A stretch of DNA of 64,000 nt, from assembly GCA_964534845.1 (NCBI GenBank), contig CAZHPV010000006.1, positions 1 to 64,000 of the forward strand, read 5' to 3'. Shown piece after piece: positions 36,018 to 44,973 of this stretch (positions are counted from its first letter, which is position 1; the number at the start of each line of letters is the position of its first letter). The translations under genes and the position numbers were made by a program. The notes beneath the pieces were generated by a model. It worked only from the letters and a program-made list of their open reading frames with translations, was not told the DNA's origin and made no database searches. The stretch is from CALCKU01 sp964534845 (GTDB lineage Bacteria > Pseudomonadota > Alphaproteobacteria > Caulobacterales > Maricaulaceae).

Positions 36018-37352
36018 TTAATCATCCTTTTTATCACGGCGTGATGTTTTCTGGCGGTAGCTGCGGCCTGTCATAACCGCATCCTTGCCAAATTTTTCGC
36101 GGGCCTTGTCGGTGGCGCGCTCTGCCACACCACGTTTAAAGGCGGATGGGTCGAGCAGATCGCCGCTATCGCCTACCGGCACGGATAGATCGGATATACC
36201 CACACCGATGAGCCTAAAGCGCCTCCCATTGGCCTCTTTTTCCAGCAAGGGTTCGCAAGCCTTAAAGATGACATCAGCGAGCTGGACGGGTTGGGCCAAT
36301 GTACGCCTGCGTGTCACGGTCTCGAAATAATTGGTCTTTAGTTTTAAGGTAACCACGCGTCCAGCGAGATTTTTAGCCTTAGAGCGATCAGCTGTTTTCA
36401 CACAAATCATCCAAAGCCGGTCTTTAAGCGTTTCAAGATCGGAAATATCTTTATTAAAGGTCGTTTCCGCCGATACGCTTTTGCGCTCACTTGATGGATT
36501 TACCGCTCGGCTATCCTCGGCTCTTGCCAGTCGGGCAAGATGCAAGCCCATATCGCCAAACTGTTTGGCCATTTCTTTGTCTGTGCGTTTACGAACGTCT
36601 GCTATAGTTTGAATACCGGCTTTGTTGAGCGAGCGAGTAAAGGCCGGACCCACCCCGTAAATAAAACTAACAGGTTTCGGGGCAAGGAAATCAAGCGCCT
36701 CGTTACGCCCTATGACAGCGAAGCCTTGGGGCTTATCCAGATCAGAGGCGGTTTTGGCCAGAAATTTATTATAGCTCAAGCCGATAGACACGGTTACACC
36801 CACCTCGGACAGAATTTTGTTTTGCAAATCTATAAGTTGTTGGGCAGGGGTTTTCCCGGTCAGGCGTTCTGTGCCGGAGAGGTCCAAAAAGGCCTCATCT
36901 ATCGAGAGGGGTTCGACGAGCGGGGTGAGGGTTTTCATCATCGCCTTTATACGCGCGCCTTCATGGGCATATTTTGCCATATCACCGCTTATTACAACCG
37001 CTTGCGGGCAGGCTTTCAAGGCTTTGAACATGGGCATAGCTGAGCGCACACCGTAAATGCGGGCATGGTAACACGCAGCGGAGACGACACCGCGCGTACC
37101 GCCGCCGACAATAACAGGCTTGTCAGATAGTTCCGGGTTATCCCGTTTTTCAACCGAGCAGTAAAAGGCATCGCAATCGACATGAGCGATGCTGAGCGTC
37201 GCGAGTTCTCTATGGGTAATAAATTGCCGTCCCCCGCATGTTTGGCAAAGGGTAGGCTCCACTTCCTCTGAGCCGCAGCTTCGGCAGTAAGTCGTGAGCC
37301 GTGTTTTGCCTGACTGGGGGGCGTTATTATCTATGTCGTCAACCTGTCCCAA
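36018..37352 (-). CDS. dinB: DNA polymerase IV (DinB) with N-terminal zinc-ribbon extension
   Basis: A 444-residue Y-family translesion polymerase. The catalytic start AHVDCDAFYCSVE, the SIDEAFLDLSGTE active-site acidic pair, the helix-hairpin-helix thumb and the little-finger domain are all present. Before the polymerase domain, residues about 22-42 hold two CxxC pairs (CRSCGSEEVEPTLCQTCGG), a predicted zinc ribbon common in alphaproteobacterial DinB but absent from E. coli. It lies divergent to divK, as in related genomes. Confidence 0.95.
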   Translation of the reverse strand: MGQVDDIDNNAPQSGKTRLTTYCRSCGSEEVEPTLCQTCGGRQFITHRELATLSIAHVDCDAFYCSVEKRDNPELSDKPVIVGGGTRGVVSAACYHARIYGVRSAMPMFKALKACPQAVVISGDMAKYAHEGARIKAMMKTLTPLVEPLSIDEAFLDLSGTERLTGKTPAQQLIDLQNKILSEVGVTVSIGLSYNKFLAKTASDLDKPQGFAVIGRNEALDFLAPKPVSFIYGVGPAFTRSLNKAGIQTIADVRKRTDKEMAKQFGDMGLHLARLARAEDSRAVNPSSERKSVSAETTFNKDISDLETLKDRLWMICVKTADRSKAKNLAGRVVTLKLKTNYFETVTRRRTLAQPVQLADVIFKACEPLLEKEANGRRFRLIGVGISDLSVPVGDSGDLLDPSAFKRGVAERATDKAREKFGKDAVMTGRSYRQKTSRRDKKDD

Positions 37353-37522
37353 GCTTTTACATCTTTTTAAATCGTTCCTGATATGTTCTGGATGATACCC
37401 TATGGATCATGGTTAATCTACTCCTAACGCTCAGGATACGGTTGATTAAGGATATTCGTGTTATGTTAGGGGCATAAATAAAGTGACGCAGTCAATGAAC
37501 TGCAAAAAGGTGAAATGGGAAT

Positions 37523-37906
37523 ATGTTACAGATCATGCCGAAAAAAGTCCTGATAGTTGAAGATAACGAATTGAACATGAGATTGTTCTCCGATCTTCTT
37601 GAGGCGCATGGATATGAGACCTTTCAGACCCGTGAAGGGCTTAAAGCCATTGAGATGGCCCGTAAATACGAGCCCGACCTTATCATTATGGATATTCAAT
37701 TACCTGAAGTGTCTGGTCTGGAAGTCACAAAATGGCTCAAGGACGATATAAAACTAGCCAAAATTCCGGTCGTAGCCGTGACGGCCTTTGCCATGAAGGG
37801 CGATGAAAAACGTATTCGCGACGGCGGGTGTGAAGCTTATATTGCAAAGCCGATAACAGTGTCCTCTTTTCTCTCAACTGTGAGAAAATTTGTAGAGGTT
37901 GACTAG
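37523..37906 (+). CDS. divK: Cell-cycle response regulator DivK
   Basis: A single-domain receiver of 127 residues closely resembling Caulobacter DivK: KKVLIVEDNELNM, phosphoacceptor in LIIMDIQLPE (D57, equal to D53 from the second Met), TAFAMKGDE and EAYIAKPI. DivK controls the CckA-CtrA pathway through DivL and is phosphorylated by DivJ and dephosphorylated by PleC. The first ATG is kept because ATGGGA precedes it; the second ATG at 37535 would match homologues better at the N-terminus. pleD follows after two bases. Confidence 0.95.
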   Translation: MLQIMPKKVLIVEDNELNMRLFSDLLEAHGYETFQTREGLKAIEMARKYEPDLIIMDIQLPEVSGLEVTKWLKDDIKLAKIPVVAVTAFAMKGDEKRIRDGGCEAYIAKPITVSSFLSTVRKFVEVD

Positions 37907-37908
37907 CT

Positions 37909-39270
37909 ATGAGCGCGCGTATTTTAGTCGTCGATGATCTTGCGCCTAATCGAAACCTATTAGAAGTTAAGTTATCCGCCGAATATTATGATGTTTTAAC
38001 GGCGTCTAATGGTTATGATGCCTTAAAAATTACGGAAACCGAAAAGCTCGACCTGATCTTAATGGATGCGATGATGCCGGGTTTGAACGGGTTCGAGACG
38101 TGTAAATTACTCAAGTCAAATCCCAATACCTGGCATATCCCTGTTGTTATGGTAACAGCATTGGAAGAAACCAAGGACAGAATTCGAGGCCTAGAGGCGG
38201 GAGCTGATGATTTTGCGACTAAGCCGATTGATGATTTTAATCTTATGGCGCGTGTCAGATCACTATTGCGCTTAAAAATGGTCACAGACCAGCTTTTGAT
38301 ACATTCCCAGCAATCCGTTGCTGAGGCGCGTCCGCTCTTTGATAATATTAAGTGTGAAAACGCCCATATCGTGCTGGTTGAAGATGAGGAAACGCGCGCT
38401 CGTAAAATTACTGGCCCGCTGGAAATGCGCCATAAGGTAACGATCGAAGCGGATCCCGCAAAAGTTCTTAAAAAACTGGCAAGCGGTGCAGATCTGATAA
38501 TTGTGAGTTTGGTGTCCAAAAACTTCGATGGTTTGAAATTGTGCGCAGCGCTACGCTCACGCGAGCAAACACGGGATATCCCCTTACTTGTTATCGGTGA
38601 CCAAGAGGACGAAACCCGCATGGTGCGGGCTTATGATTTGGGTGTTAATGACACATTGATGCGCCCCATAGAATCTCAGGAATTACTGGCGCGTACCTCA
38701 ACACAAATCCGGCGCAAATTTTACGCGGATAATTTACGCGAAAACTTTAATCAAAATTTGGAAATGGTAGTGACCGACCCTTTAACGGGTTTGGGCAATC
38801 GCCGTTATTTTGACCGGTCTATCGAGCCTATGTTTAAAGCCTTGGAAGATCACAATGAGCCGTTTTCGATAATGGTTTTCGATATTGACCACTTCAAAAG
38901 GGTCAATGATATTCTCGGGCATGATATGGGCGACCAGATTTTGCGTGAAGTTGCCGCAAGATTGGCGACAAATATGCGCGCACAAGATATCGTGAGCCGT
39001 TATGGCGGCGAAGAATTTATGGTCGCCATGCCGGGTACAAAACAATCTGAGGCGCTTAAGGCGGCGGATAGGATGCGGGCCTTGATTGGGGGCACGCCGA
39101 TTTATCTGGACGGACAAGCCTTGCATGTCACGACAAGTGTAGGTGTTGCCGAAATCTTGAAGGACGAGAAATTACGTGATGTATTCAAACGGGCCGATGC
39201 CGCGCTTTATAAAGCCAAGCTTGAAGGGCGCAATAAGGCCATGATGGCAAGCCCAAAAAAAGCCGCATAA
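37909..39270 (+). CDS. pleD: Diguanylate cyclase response regulator PleD
   Basis: The 453 residues have the PleD order REC-REC-GGDEF. The first receiver carries the phosphoacceptor (LILMDAMMPG). In the second receiver (about 155-270) the Asp position is a serine in DLIIVSLVS, so it is an adaptor. The catalytic GGEEF (RYGGEEFMV) is intact, and an RxxD product-inhibition site (RAQD) lies five residues before it. It makes c-di-GMP at the cell pole and works with DivK. The last codons double as a terminator for rpmG on the other strand. Confidence 0.95.
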   Translation: MSARILVVDDLAPNRNLLEVKLSAEYYDVLTASNGYDALKITETEKLDLILMDAMMPGLNGFETCKLLKSNPNTWHIPVVMVTALEETKDRIRGLEAGADDFATKPIDDFNLMARVRSLLRLKMVTDQLLIHSQQSVAEARPLFDNIKCENAHIVLVEDEETRARKITGPLEMRHKVTIEADPAKVLKKLASGADLIIVSLVSKNFDGLKLCAALRSREQTRDIPLLVIGDQEDETRMVRAYDLGVNDTLMRPIESQELLARTSTQIRRKFYADNLRENFNQNLEMVVTDPLTGLGNRRYFDRSIEPMFKALEDHNEPFSIMVFDIDHFKRVNDILGHDMGDQILREVAARLATNMRAQDIVSRYGGEEFMVAMPGTKQSEALKAADRMRALIGGTPIYLDGQALHVTTSVGVAEILKDEKLRDVFKRADAALYKAKLEGRNKAMMASPKKAA

Positions 39271-39277
39271 GCGGCTT
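39254..39277 (-). terminator. rpmG terminator embedded in the pleD 3' end
   Basis: On the minus strand AAGCCGC/GCGGCTT (39260-39277) with a TTAT loop is followed by a T run. This is the expected distance beyond the rpmG stop. The loop holds the pleD stop codon and the T run encodes the last lysines of PleD. Confidence 0.8.
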
Positions 39278-39311
39278 GGTTTCGGTAACGTCTATCTAGA
39301 AAGCCCGCGCT

Positions 39312-39479
39312 TTATTTTATTTTACCTTCTTTGAACTCAACATGCTTGCGAGCAATCGGGTCATATTTACGCTTGACCATTTTCTCGGTCATTGTGCGTG
39401 AATTTTTTTTCGTGACGTAGAAATATCCAGTCCCTGCGGTCGAGTTGAGACGGATTTTAGTAGTTGTTGGCTTCGCCAT
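39312..39479 (-). CDS. rpmG: 50S ribosomal protein L33
   Basis: A 55-residue ribosomal protein L33, beginning MAKPTTTKIRLNSTAGTGYF and continuing with the typical YVTKKNSRTM, KYDPIARKHV and FKEGKIK. It lacks the zinc cysteines, which is usual for the proteobacterial L33 form. It converges on pleD, with its terminator inside the pleD end. rpmG often sits near pleD in Caulobacter relatives. Confidence 0.97.
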   Translation of the reverse strand: MAKPTTTKIRLNSTAGTGYFYVTKKNSRTMTEKMVKRKYDPIARKHVEFKEGKIK

Positions 39480-39713
39480 AACGGAACGCCTTTCATAGTC
39501 AAAATTTAAGCGCGGAACATAGCCATAAGCTTGCCGATGTCAATAGCGATATTTTTACGAAAAAGGGTGTGCGGCGCTTATCTTAAAGCGTGAAGATTTA
39601 ATTCTCACTAGATAAATTTTTAATGCTGGTAAAAAAAGGTTTGAGTTTATGGGCAAATGGGTAAAATAATGCCGATAGAAAGATTATGCCATAATGGTGA
39701 ATAGGGAAAAGAT

Positions 39714-40823
39714 ATGAAAACGCGCGCAGCAGTCGCTTTTGAAGCCAAGAAACCTTTGGAAATTGTCGAACTAGACCTTGACGGGCCAAAAGACGGGGAA
39801 GTTCTGGTGGAAATAATGGCCACAGGTATTTGTCACACAGATGCTTATACATTGGACGGGTTTGACAGTGAGGGGCTCTTTCCCAGTATTTTAGGCCATG
39901 AGGGTGCGGGAATAGTGCGCGAGGTTGGCAAGGGTGTAAGCAGTGTTACGCCCGGAGATCATGTTATCCCGCTTTACACACCGGAATGTCGCCAGTGTAA
40001 ATCCTGTCTGTCGGGGAAAACCAATTTATGTACAGCCATTCGGGCCACGCAAGGCAAAGGCTTAATGCCTGACGGGACATCGCGCTTTAGCTATAAAGGT
40101 CAGACTATCTATCATTATATGGGCTGCTCAACCTTTTCCAACTTTACAGTTCTGCCGGAAATTGCGGTCGCGAAAATTCGTGATGATGCGCCCTTTAATA
40201 CAAGCTGTTATATTGGTTGCGGCGTAACAACGGGAATAGGCGCTGTGACGAACACGGCCAAAGTTCAGGCGGGTGATAATGTGATTGTTTTTGGTCTTGG
40301 CGGTATTGGGCTCAATGTGCTTCAGGCTGCGAAAATGGTGGGCGCCAGTAAAATAATCGGTGTTGATATAAACAATTCCAAAAAATCCTGGGGAGAAAAA
40401 TTCGGCATGACAGATTTCGTCAATCCCAATGAGATTGACGGCGATATTGTCGAACATCTTGTCGGTCTGACAGATGGCGGGGCGGATTTCACATTTGATT
40501 GTACCGGCAATACGATTGTTATGCGACAGGCCCTAGAAGCATGTCATCGCGGCTGGGGCGTGTCTGTGGTGATTGGCGTCGCGGAAGCGGGTAAAGAGAT
40601 AGCAACACGTCCTTTTCAGCTTGTTACCGGACGTGTGTGGAAAGGCACGGCTTTTGGCGGCGCGAAAGGCCGCACAGATGTGCCTAAAATTGTAGATTGG
40701 TACATGAACGGTAAAATTCAGATCGACCCGATGATAACCCATACGTTAAGTTTAGACGAGATCAATAAGGGTTTTGACCTCATGCATGAGGGGAAATCTA
40801 TTCGGAGTGTCGTCGTCTATTAG
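39714..40823 (+). CDS. frmA: S-(hydroxymethyl)glutathione dehydrogenase (class III alcohol dehydrogenase)
   Basis: A 369-residue zinc enzyme that oxidises the formaldehyde-glutathione adduct with NAD+, and can reduce S-nitrosoglutathione. Catalytic zinc ligands lie in GICHTDAYT and GHEGAG. The structural zinc site is CRQCKSCLSGKTNLC. The NAD fold has FGLGGIGLNVLQ. The class III signatures IRATQGKGLMPDG and RPFQLVTGRVWKGTAFGG are present. It stands alone; no frmB or repressor gene is next to it. Confidence 0.96.
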   Translation: MKTRAAVAFEAKKPLEIVELDLDGPKDGEVLVEIMATGICHTDAYTLDGFDSEGLFPSILGHEGAGIVREVGKGVSSVTPGDHVIPLYTPECRQCKSCLSGKTNLCTAIRATQGKGLMPDGTSRFSYKGQTIYHYMGCSTFSNFTVLPEIAVAKIRDDAPFNTSCYIGCGVTTGIGAVTNTAKVQAGDNVIVFGLGGIGLNVLQAAKMVGASKIIGVDINNSKKSWGEKFGMTDFVNPNEIDGDIVEHLVGLTDGGADFTFDCTGNTIVMRQALEACHRGWGVSVVIGVAEAGKEIATRPFQLVTGRVWKGTAFGGAKGRTDVPKIVDWYMNGKIQIDPMITHTLSLDEINKGFDLMHEGKSIRSVVVY

Positions 40824-40963
40824 GTCACATTTAGGCTCGACATTTTTACGAAATTAATTGGCTGACAAAAAGCTAAGCGCCAATTTCTTAAACCTTCTTA
40901 AAGATTTAAACCCGTAATTAGATGTTGGGGAAATGGGGCGTGCGCTTTAACGGAGGGGTCAAA

Positions 40964-41356
40964 ATGCACTCTGCGCATTGGCAAGACGTCCTAACATTAT
41001 TTTGTATGACCATTCTCGCAGATGAGAAAGTCTATCAAGAAGAGGTTGAGGCCTTTATCGAGGCCGGTTTGGCCCTTAAGGCTCGGCTCAGTCCGAAAAT
41101 CATGCTCACACGACACATGATGGTGGATTGGTTCAAGCTTTACCGCGAAGATCTCGGTGAGATAATGAAAGGCCCTGAGCGGTCGGTTGTCATTCAAAAC
41201 TGTCTGGATAATTTGCAAGATGTCCCTGAACGTTCGGAAATTGCCACCTCTCTTATAGAGATCGCGAGGTCGGACGGTTATAAACACCGTAATGAAATCA
41301 ATATTATCCACTTGGCGCATAATGCATGGGGACTTACCCTGCCACTCGCCTCTTAA
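40964..41356 (+). CDS. Hypothetical protein, possibly TerB-like
   Basis: A 130-residue all-helical protein I do not firmly recognise. The ILADEKVYQEEVEAFIE stretch and the later IARSDGYKHRNEINII, each with an acidic residue after a hydrophobic helix, recall TerB-like domains. The ATG at 40964 is chosen because GGAGGGG lies 7-13 bases upstream; the open frame extends 14 codons further. No operon partners. Confidence 0.6.
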   Translation: MHSAHWQDVLTLFCMTILADEKVYQEEVEAFIEAGLALKARLSPKIMLTRHMMVDWFKLYREDLGEIMKGPERSVVIQNCLDNLQDVPERSEIATSLIEIARSDGYKHRNEINIIHLAHNAWGLTLPLAS

Positions 41357-41737
41357 AACCCACGTTTAAAGCAGACCATTTGCACGTCAGAATAGGCGCA
41401 AGACCTTTTATTTTTGAAAAAATGTAGGCCAAGGAGATATGAATCCCCACATCAAGACTCATCTTGGCCTACATCAATGCCTGTATTTGAAGAAAGATGA
41501 ACGTAAGCTAAACGGTTTTTCAGAAAGGCATAACAAGCCTTAACTTATGTTTTGTATAGCCTTTTTTAGAGCCCTGTATTGGTTTTTTTGATTTTTACTA
41601 TCAAATTTCATGGAAATTCCATGAGGCACTTCAATCGCGTATAAACCCTATTTGAGCCTATCGCTTGCGGGATTTCACTGCATCTACTATGATTTAGACA
41701 TAAATGTGAGGCTGTTCTCATAACCGAGAGCGAGATA
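41357..41737. other. 381-bp intergenic region with a long hairpin and a palindrome
   Basis: No gene is visible. A perfect 12-bp stem ATGTAGGCCAAG/CTTGGCCTACAT (41422-41433 with 41463-41474) encloses a 29-base loop about 65 bases after the preceding stop, without a T run. An odd palindrome TCATGGAA-A-TTCCATGA (41608-41624) lies about 115 bases before the Coq4-like gene and could be an operator. The rest is AT-rich leader. Confidence 0.6.
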
Positions 41738-42565
41738 ATGTTGGAAAGCGTAGAAAAAGTTATGGAAATCGCGACGCCAGACCAAAGCGGTATTGAAATG
41801 CCAGAGAGTCCAGCACGGTCAAGACGCTATCGCCGCCGCCCGTTAAAAGCGTGGCGTCATTTTCGGAAACTTATTGCCAATAAGGAGGATACGGAACAGG
41901 TCTTCCATATTATACAGGCCCTAAACGGCAAAGCCGTGATCAAGAAATTTACAGCTTTTAAGGCGTCCGAAGACGGACGCGAGCGCCTAAAGCAGAAACG
42001 TGACTTGCCTGCAATTCTGGATGATCATGCACGATGGGAAGCTCTCGAGCAGGGAACATTGGGGCGGGCTTATGTTGACTTTATGAAGCGCGAGGGTCTG
42101 ACGGCTCAAGGCCTTGTTGATGAATATGAGGGCTTTGCCAGACAGAAGAATGAAGAGCTGGATCCGGACATTTTATGGTATGGTTGGCGGCTTCGCGACA
42201 CACATGATCTGTGTCATGTTTTAACCGATTACGGGCGGGATGCGATGGGCGAGGCCTGTGTGCTGAGTTTTAGCTATGGCCAAAATCGTGGTTTGGGCGT
42301 TATTTTTATTGCAATATTGGCGAGTTTTGAAATTCGCAAACGCGCACCCAAGGGCGCACCGATTTTTCGGGCAATCTGGCAGGGCTTTAGTGTGGGCAAT
42401 AAAGCGCGTAAAGTCGCGCGGCAGGATATTATTGCTTTGATGGAAGAGCCGCTGGATGTGGTCCGCCAAAGACTCGGGATTAAGCCACCGAGCTATTACC
42501 CCCAAATACATGCGATGTTTCGGGCGCAGGGTGTTGATCCTTACGGCGTTAATGCGACCTCCTAA
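41738..42565 (+). CDS. Coq4-family protein (ubiquinone biosynthesis-like)
   Basis: A 275-residue relative of Coq4, a zinc-dependent factor of ubiquinone assembly. It has the HDxxH-x11-E metal motif in DTHDLCHVLTDYGRDAMGE (about 148-166), the PDILWYGWRLRD lead-in and the GLGVIFIAI segment. A basic N-terminus (RSRRYRRRPLKAW) precedes the domain. It converges with a cytochrome P450 gene, 26 bases apart. Whether it serves ubiquinone synthesis or a separate pathway is open. Confidence 0.85.
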   Translation: MLESVEKVMEIATPDQSGIEMPESPARSRRYRRRPLKAWRHFRKLIANKEDTEQVFHIIQALNGKAVIKKFTAFKASEDGRERLKQKRDLPAILDDHARWEALEQGTLGRAYVDFMKREGLTAQGLVDEYEGFARQKNEELDPDILWYGWRLRDTHDLCHVLTDYGRDAMGEACVLSFSYGQNRGLGVIFIAILASFEIRKRAPKGAPIFRAIWQGFSVGNKARKVARQDIIALMEEPLDVVRQRLGIKPPSYYPQIHAMFRAQGVDPYGVNATS

Positions 42566-42591
42566 ATTAAGCCCCTAATGCGTGCCACCGT

Positions 42592-43926
42592 TTAAAGGCC
42601 GAGATCAACCATGAGATTGCCGATGGAATGGGTAAACCCATTGGGCAAAATAGTTTGTTCCCCTGTCCAACATATATCGGGGAAACGTGATAAAATCTGG
42701 CTATAGGCGGCTTCGATCTGCATATTGGCAACACGTTGACCCAGACAAACATGCGAACCTGTGCCAAAGGCAATATGGTCTTTTGCATTCGGGCGGTGAA
42801 TATCAAAACTATCGGGATCTTTGAATATTTCGGGGTCCCGATTAGCCGCCCCGTAATAGAGTAGGACTTTTTCTCCCTTTGCGATTTTTTGCCCTCTGAT
42901 TTCGCATGTTTGTGTCGCTGTTCGGCGCATATACATAACAGGGGATACCATGCGCACGGCTTCATGCACCATATTGGGGATAAGGCCCGGATTGGCCAGT
43001 AATTGCTTTTTCTGGTCGGGAAAATCGTGCAATAGGCGCATTGTACCGGATAGAGAATTGCGCGTTGTATCATTGCCCGCAATTATAATTAGCAGCCATG
43101 AACCGTCCAAATAGGCATCAGGCAGTTTAGCGCCGTTGATTTCGACATTGGCAATAGCCGATAGGAGATCCTGTTTCGGGTTTTTGCGTTTTTCTTTTAA
43201 AATATGTTGGCCATATTCGAACATGTCCTGAACGCTGGTCATAAATTGCATAACCATTGCAGGATCAACCGTATTGATATTTATATCCTCTAACACATAT
43301 TGTGCGAGTTCCAGCATATCCATCCATTCACGGATTTTTCCGCGGTCGCTCTCAGGCACGCCTAACATTTCACACAAGGTAAAAAGCGGGAGTTGCGAGG
43401 CAAAATTCTCGACAAAATCAATGACGGGGCCTTTTGTTTGCGCCTTATCCAGAAGATCAGAAACTTTCCGGTCAACCTTGATTTTCAGCTCTTTTACATA
43501 GCCCGGTGTGAAATAGGCCATATGTTCTCGGCGGAGCTGCATATGGTGCGGAGGGTCCAGACAAATCATTGTATCAAGTGACGCACTATGGATTTTGGGG
43601 TGATGGCGAATATCCCCGCTTTTGTAATAGCTCATTAATATGCCGCCCATTTGGGAGGAAAATTTGGTGTTATCGAGGCTCACCGAGCGCACATCATCAT
43701 AGCGTGTGAGTGCCCAAAACCCTTCCATATTGGCCTTATCCATAGGGTGCCACATAATGGGAGCCTCTTCGCGCATCGTTTTTAGGGCGTCAAAGGGTTG
43801 GCCGGCGGTAAAGCTCTTACTTATTGAGAGGTCTATGGGGGGTGTTAATTTATAGACTGGATCAAACTCGGGCTTTCTGGCCCCGCGGTCCTCTGCGTAA
43901 TTTTCGCTTACCAGTTCAAGGGTCAC
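42592..43926 (-). CDS. Cytochrome P450
   Basis: A 444-residue soluble bacterial P450. The oxygen-binding I helix is IIIAGNDTTRNSLSG, the K-helix ExxR lies in MVHEAVRMVSP, and the haem loop is IAFGTGSHVCLGQRVA with its thiolate cysteine. The sequence feel is that of CYP124/125/108-like enzymes that hydroxylate terpenoids, steroids or long acyl chains. The GTG at 43926 is preferred: GGAG lies 6 bases upstream, and the 27 codons further up encode a non-conserved His/Thr-rich stretch. No ferredoxin gene is adjacent. Confidence 0.92.
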   Translation of the reverse strand: MTLELVSENYAEDRGARKPEFDPVYKLTPPIDLSISKSFTAGQPFDALKTMREEAPIMWHPMDKANMEGFWALTRYDDVRSVSLDNTKFSSQMGGILMSYYKSGDIRHHPKIHSASLDTMICLDPPHHMQLRREHMAYFTPGYVKELKIKVDRKVSDLLDKAQTKGPVIDFVENFASQLPLFTLCEMLGVPESDRGKIREWMDMLELAQYVLEDININTVDPAMVMQFMTSVQDMFEYGQHILKEKRKNPKQDLLSAIANVEINGAKLPDAYLDGSWLLIIIAGNDTTRNSLSGTMRLLHDFPDQKKQLLANPGLIPNMVHEAVRMVSPVMYMRRTATQTCEIRGQKIAKGEKVLLYYGAANRDPEIFKDPDSFDIHRPNAKDHIAFGTGSHVCLGQRVANMQIEAAYSQILSRFPDICWTGEQTILPNGFTHSIGNLMVDLGL

Positions 43927-44102
43927 ATATGTCTCCGTTTTACGTGGGGTTTCGGGTGTTTTATGATGATGCCATCTTGTCTTATTTATATTTAAACACA
44001 AGCACACAAAATTGTAGAACCTGCAAATATAGATGCATAGCGACTATCCTTGTTTAGGTATAAAATCATTGCATTTTAGCATTGGGGACATTAGGGCAGC
44101 CT

Positions 44103-44942
44103 ATGACTGATTTTCAACGTCTATCCGGTTTGGGGCAGGTCGCCGATAATTATAACGCGCTCTTTTGCGATATTTGGGGTGTTGTCCATAATGGGCGCAT
44201 TCCTTTTGCCGAAGCTATAGATGCGTTAGAGCGTTTTCGTTCGGAGCGCGGGCCTGTCATTTTGATTTCCAACTCGCCGCGCCCGTCCATTGCCATACCC
44301 TTACAATTTCGCCAAATTGGGATATTGGCTGAACCGTGGGATGCTATTGTGACCTCTGGTGACGCTATAATTGATGAACTCGCTCGCCGCGCGCCAGGTC
44401 CTGCTTTTAAACTCGGGCCGGAACGTGACGACGTATTATATGAAAATCTGGACCTGAATTTCAGCGATCTTGCAGACGCGCATTTTATTTCCTGTACCGG
44501 TCTTTTTAATGATGATGAGGAAACACCGGATGACTATAAGGCGCTTTTGCTTCAAGCGCGCGATCTGGGTTTGCCTCTTATATGTGCCAACCCAGATATT
44601 AAGGTGAAACGGGGCGATAAAATAATTTTTTGCGGAGGCGCTATTGCTCAACTTTACGAAAAGCTGGGCGGAGAGGTGATCCATGCCGGTAAGCCACATC
44701 CGCCTATTTACCGGCTTTGCCGCGCATGGCTTGCAGAAATTTTAGGATATAATCTGGCATCTGACAGGATATTGGCGATTGGCGATAATATCTTCACAGA
44801 CCTGTTAGGCGCGCAACAAGAAGACCTAGACTGCCTGTTTATCGCTGACGGTGTACACTCTGATAAAGCCGAACAATTAAAGGCATTATTAGTTGAGCAT
44901 AAAATACAGGCACGCTATATGTCTTCCATGCTGTCATGGTAA
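44103..44942 (+). CDS. TIGR01459-family HAD hydrolase
   Basis: A 279-residue HAD phosphatase of the class IIA, p-nitrophenylphosphatase-like type. Motif I is a divergent LFCDIWGVVHNG, motif II LISNSPRP, and the final motif HAGKPHPPIYRL with IGDNIFTDLLGA. The group is common next to ribF in alphaproteobacteria, as here, but its substrate is unknown. ATG at 44103 is used; the TTG at 44082 seven codons earlier is unlikely. Confidence 0.88.
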   Translation: MTDFQRLSGLGQVADNYNALFCDIWGVVHNGRIPFAEAIDALERFRSERGPVILISNSPRPSIAIPLQFRQIGILAEPWDAIVTSGDAIIDELARRAPGPAFKLGPERDDVLYENLDLNFSDLADAHFISCTGLFNDDEETPDDYKALLLQARDLGLPLICANPDIKVKRGDKIIFCGGAIAQLYEKLGGEVIHAGKPHPPIYRLCRAWLAEILGYNLASDRILAIGDNIFTDLLGAQQEDLDCLFIADGVHSDKAEQLKALLVEHKIQARYMSSMLSW

Positions 44943-44973
44943 TGTGTGATCGATTGGGATACGGAAAAGGGTA

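Noticed and set aside
41422..41474. Insertion-sequence terminal repeats
   Set aside because: The arms are only 29 bases apart with no transposase, so a hairpin is the better reading.
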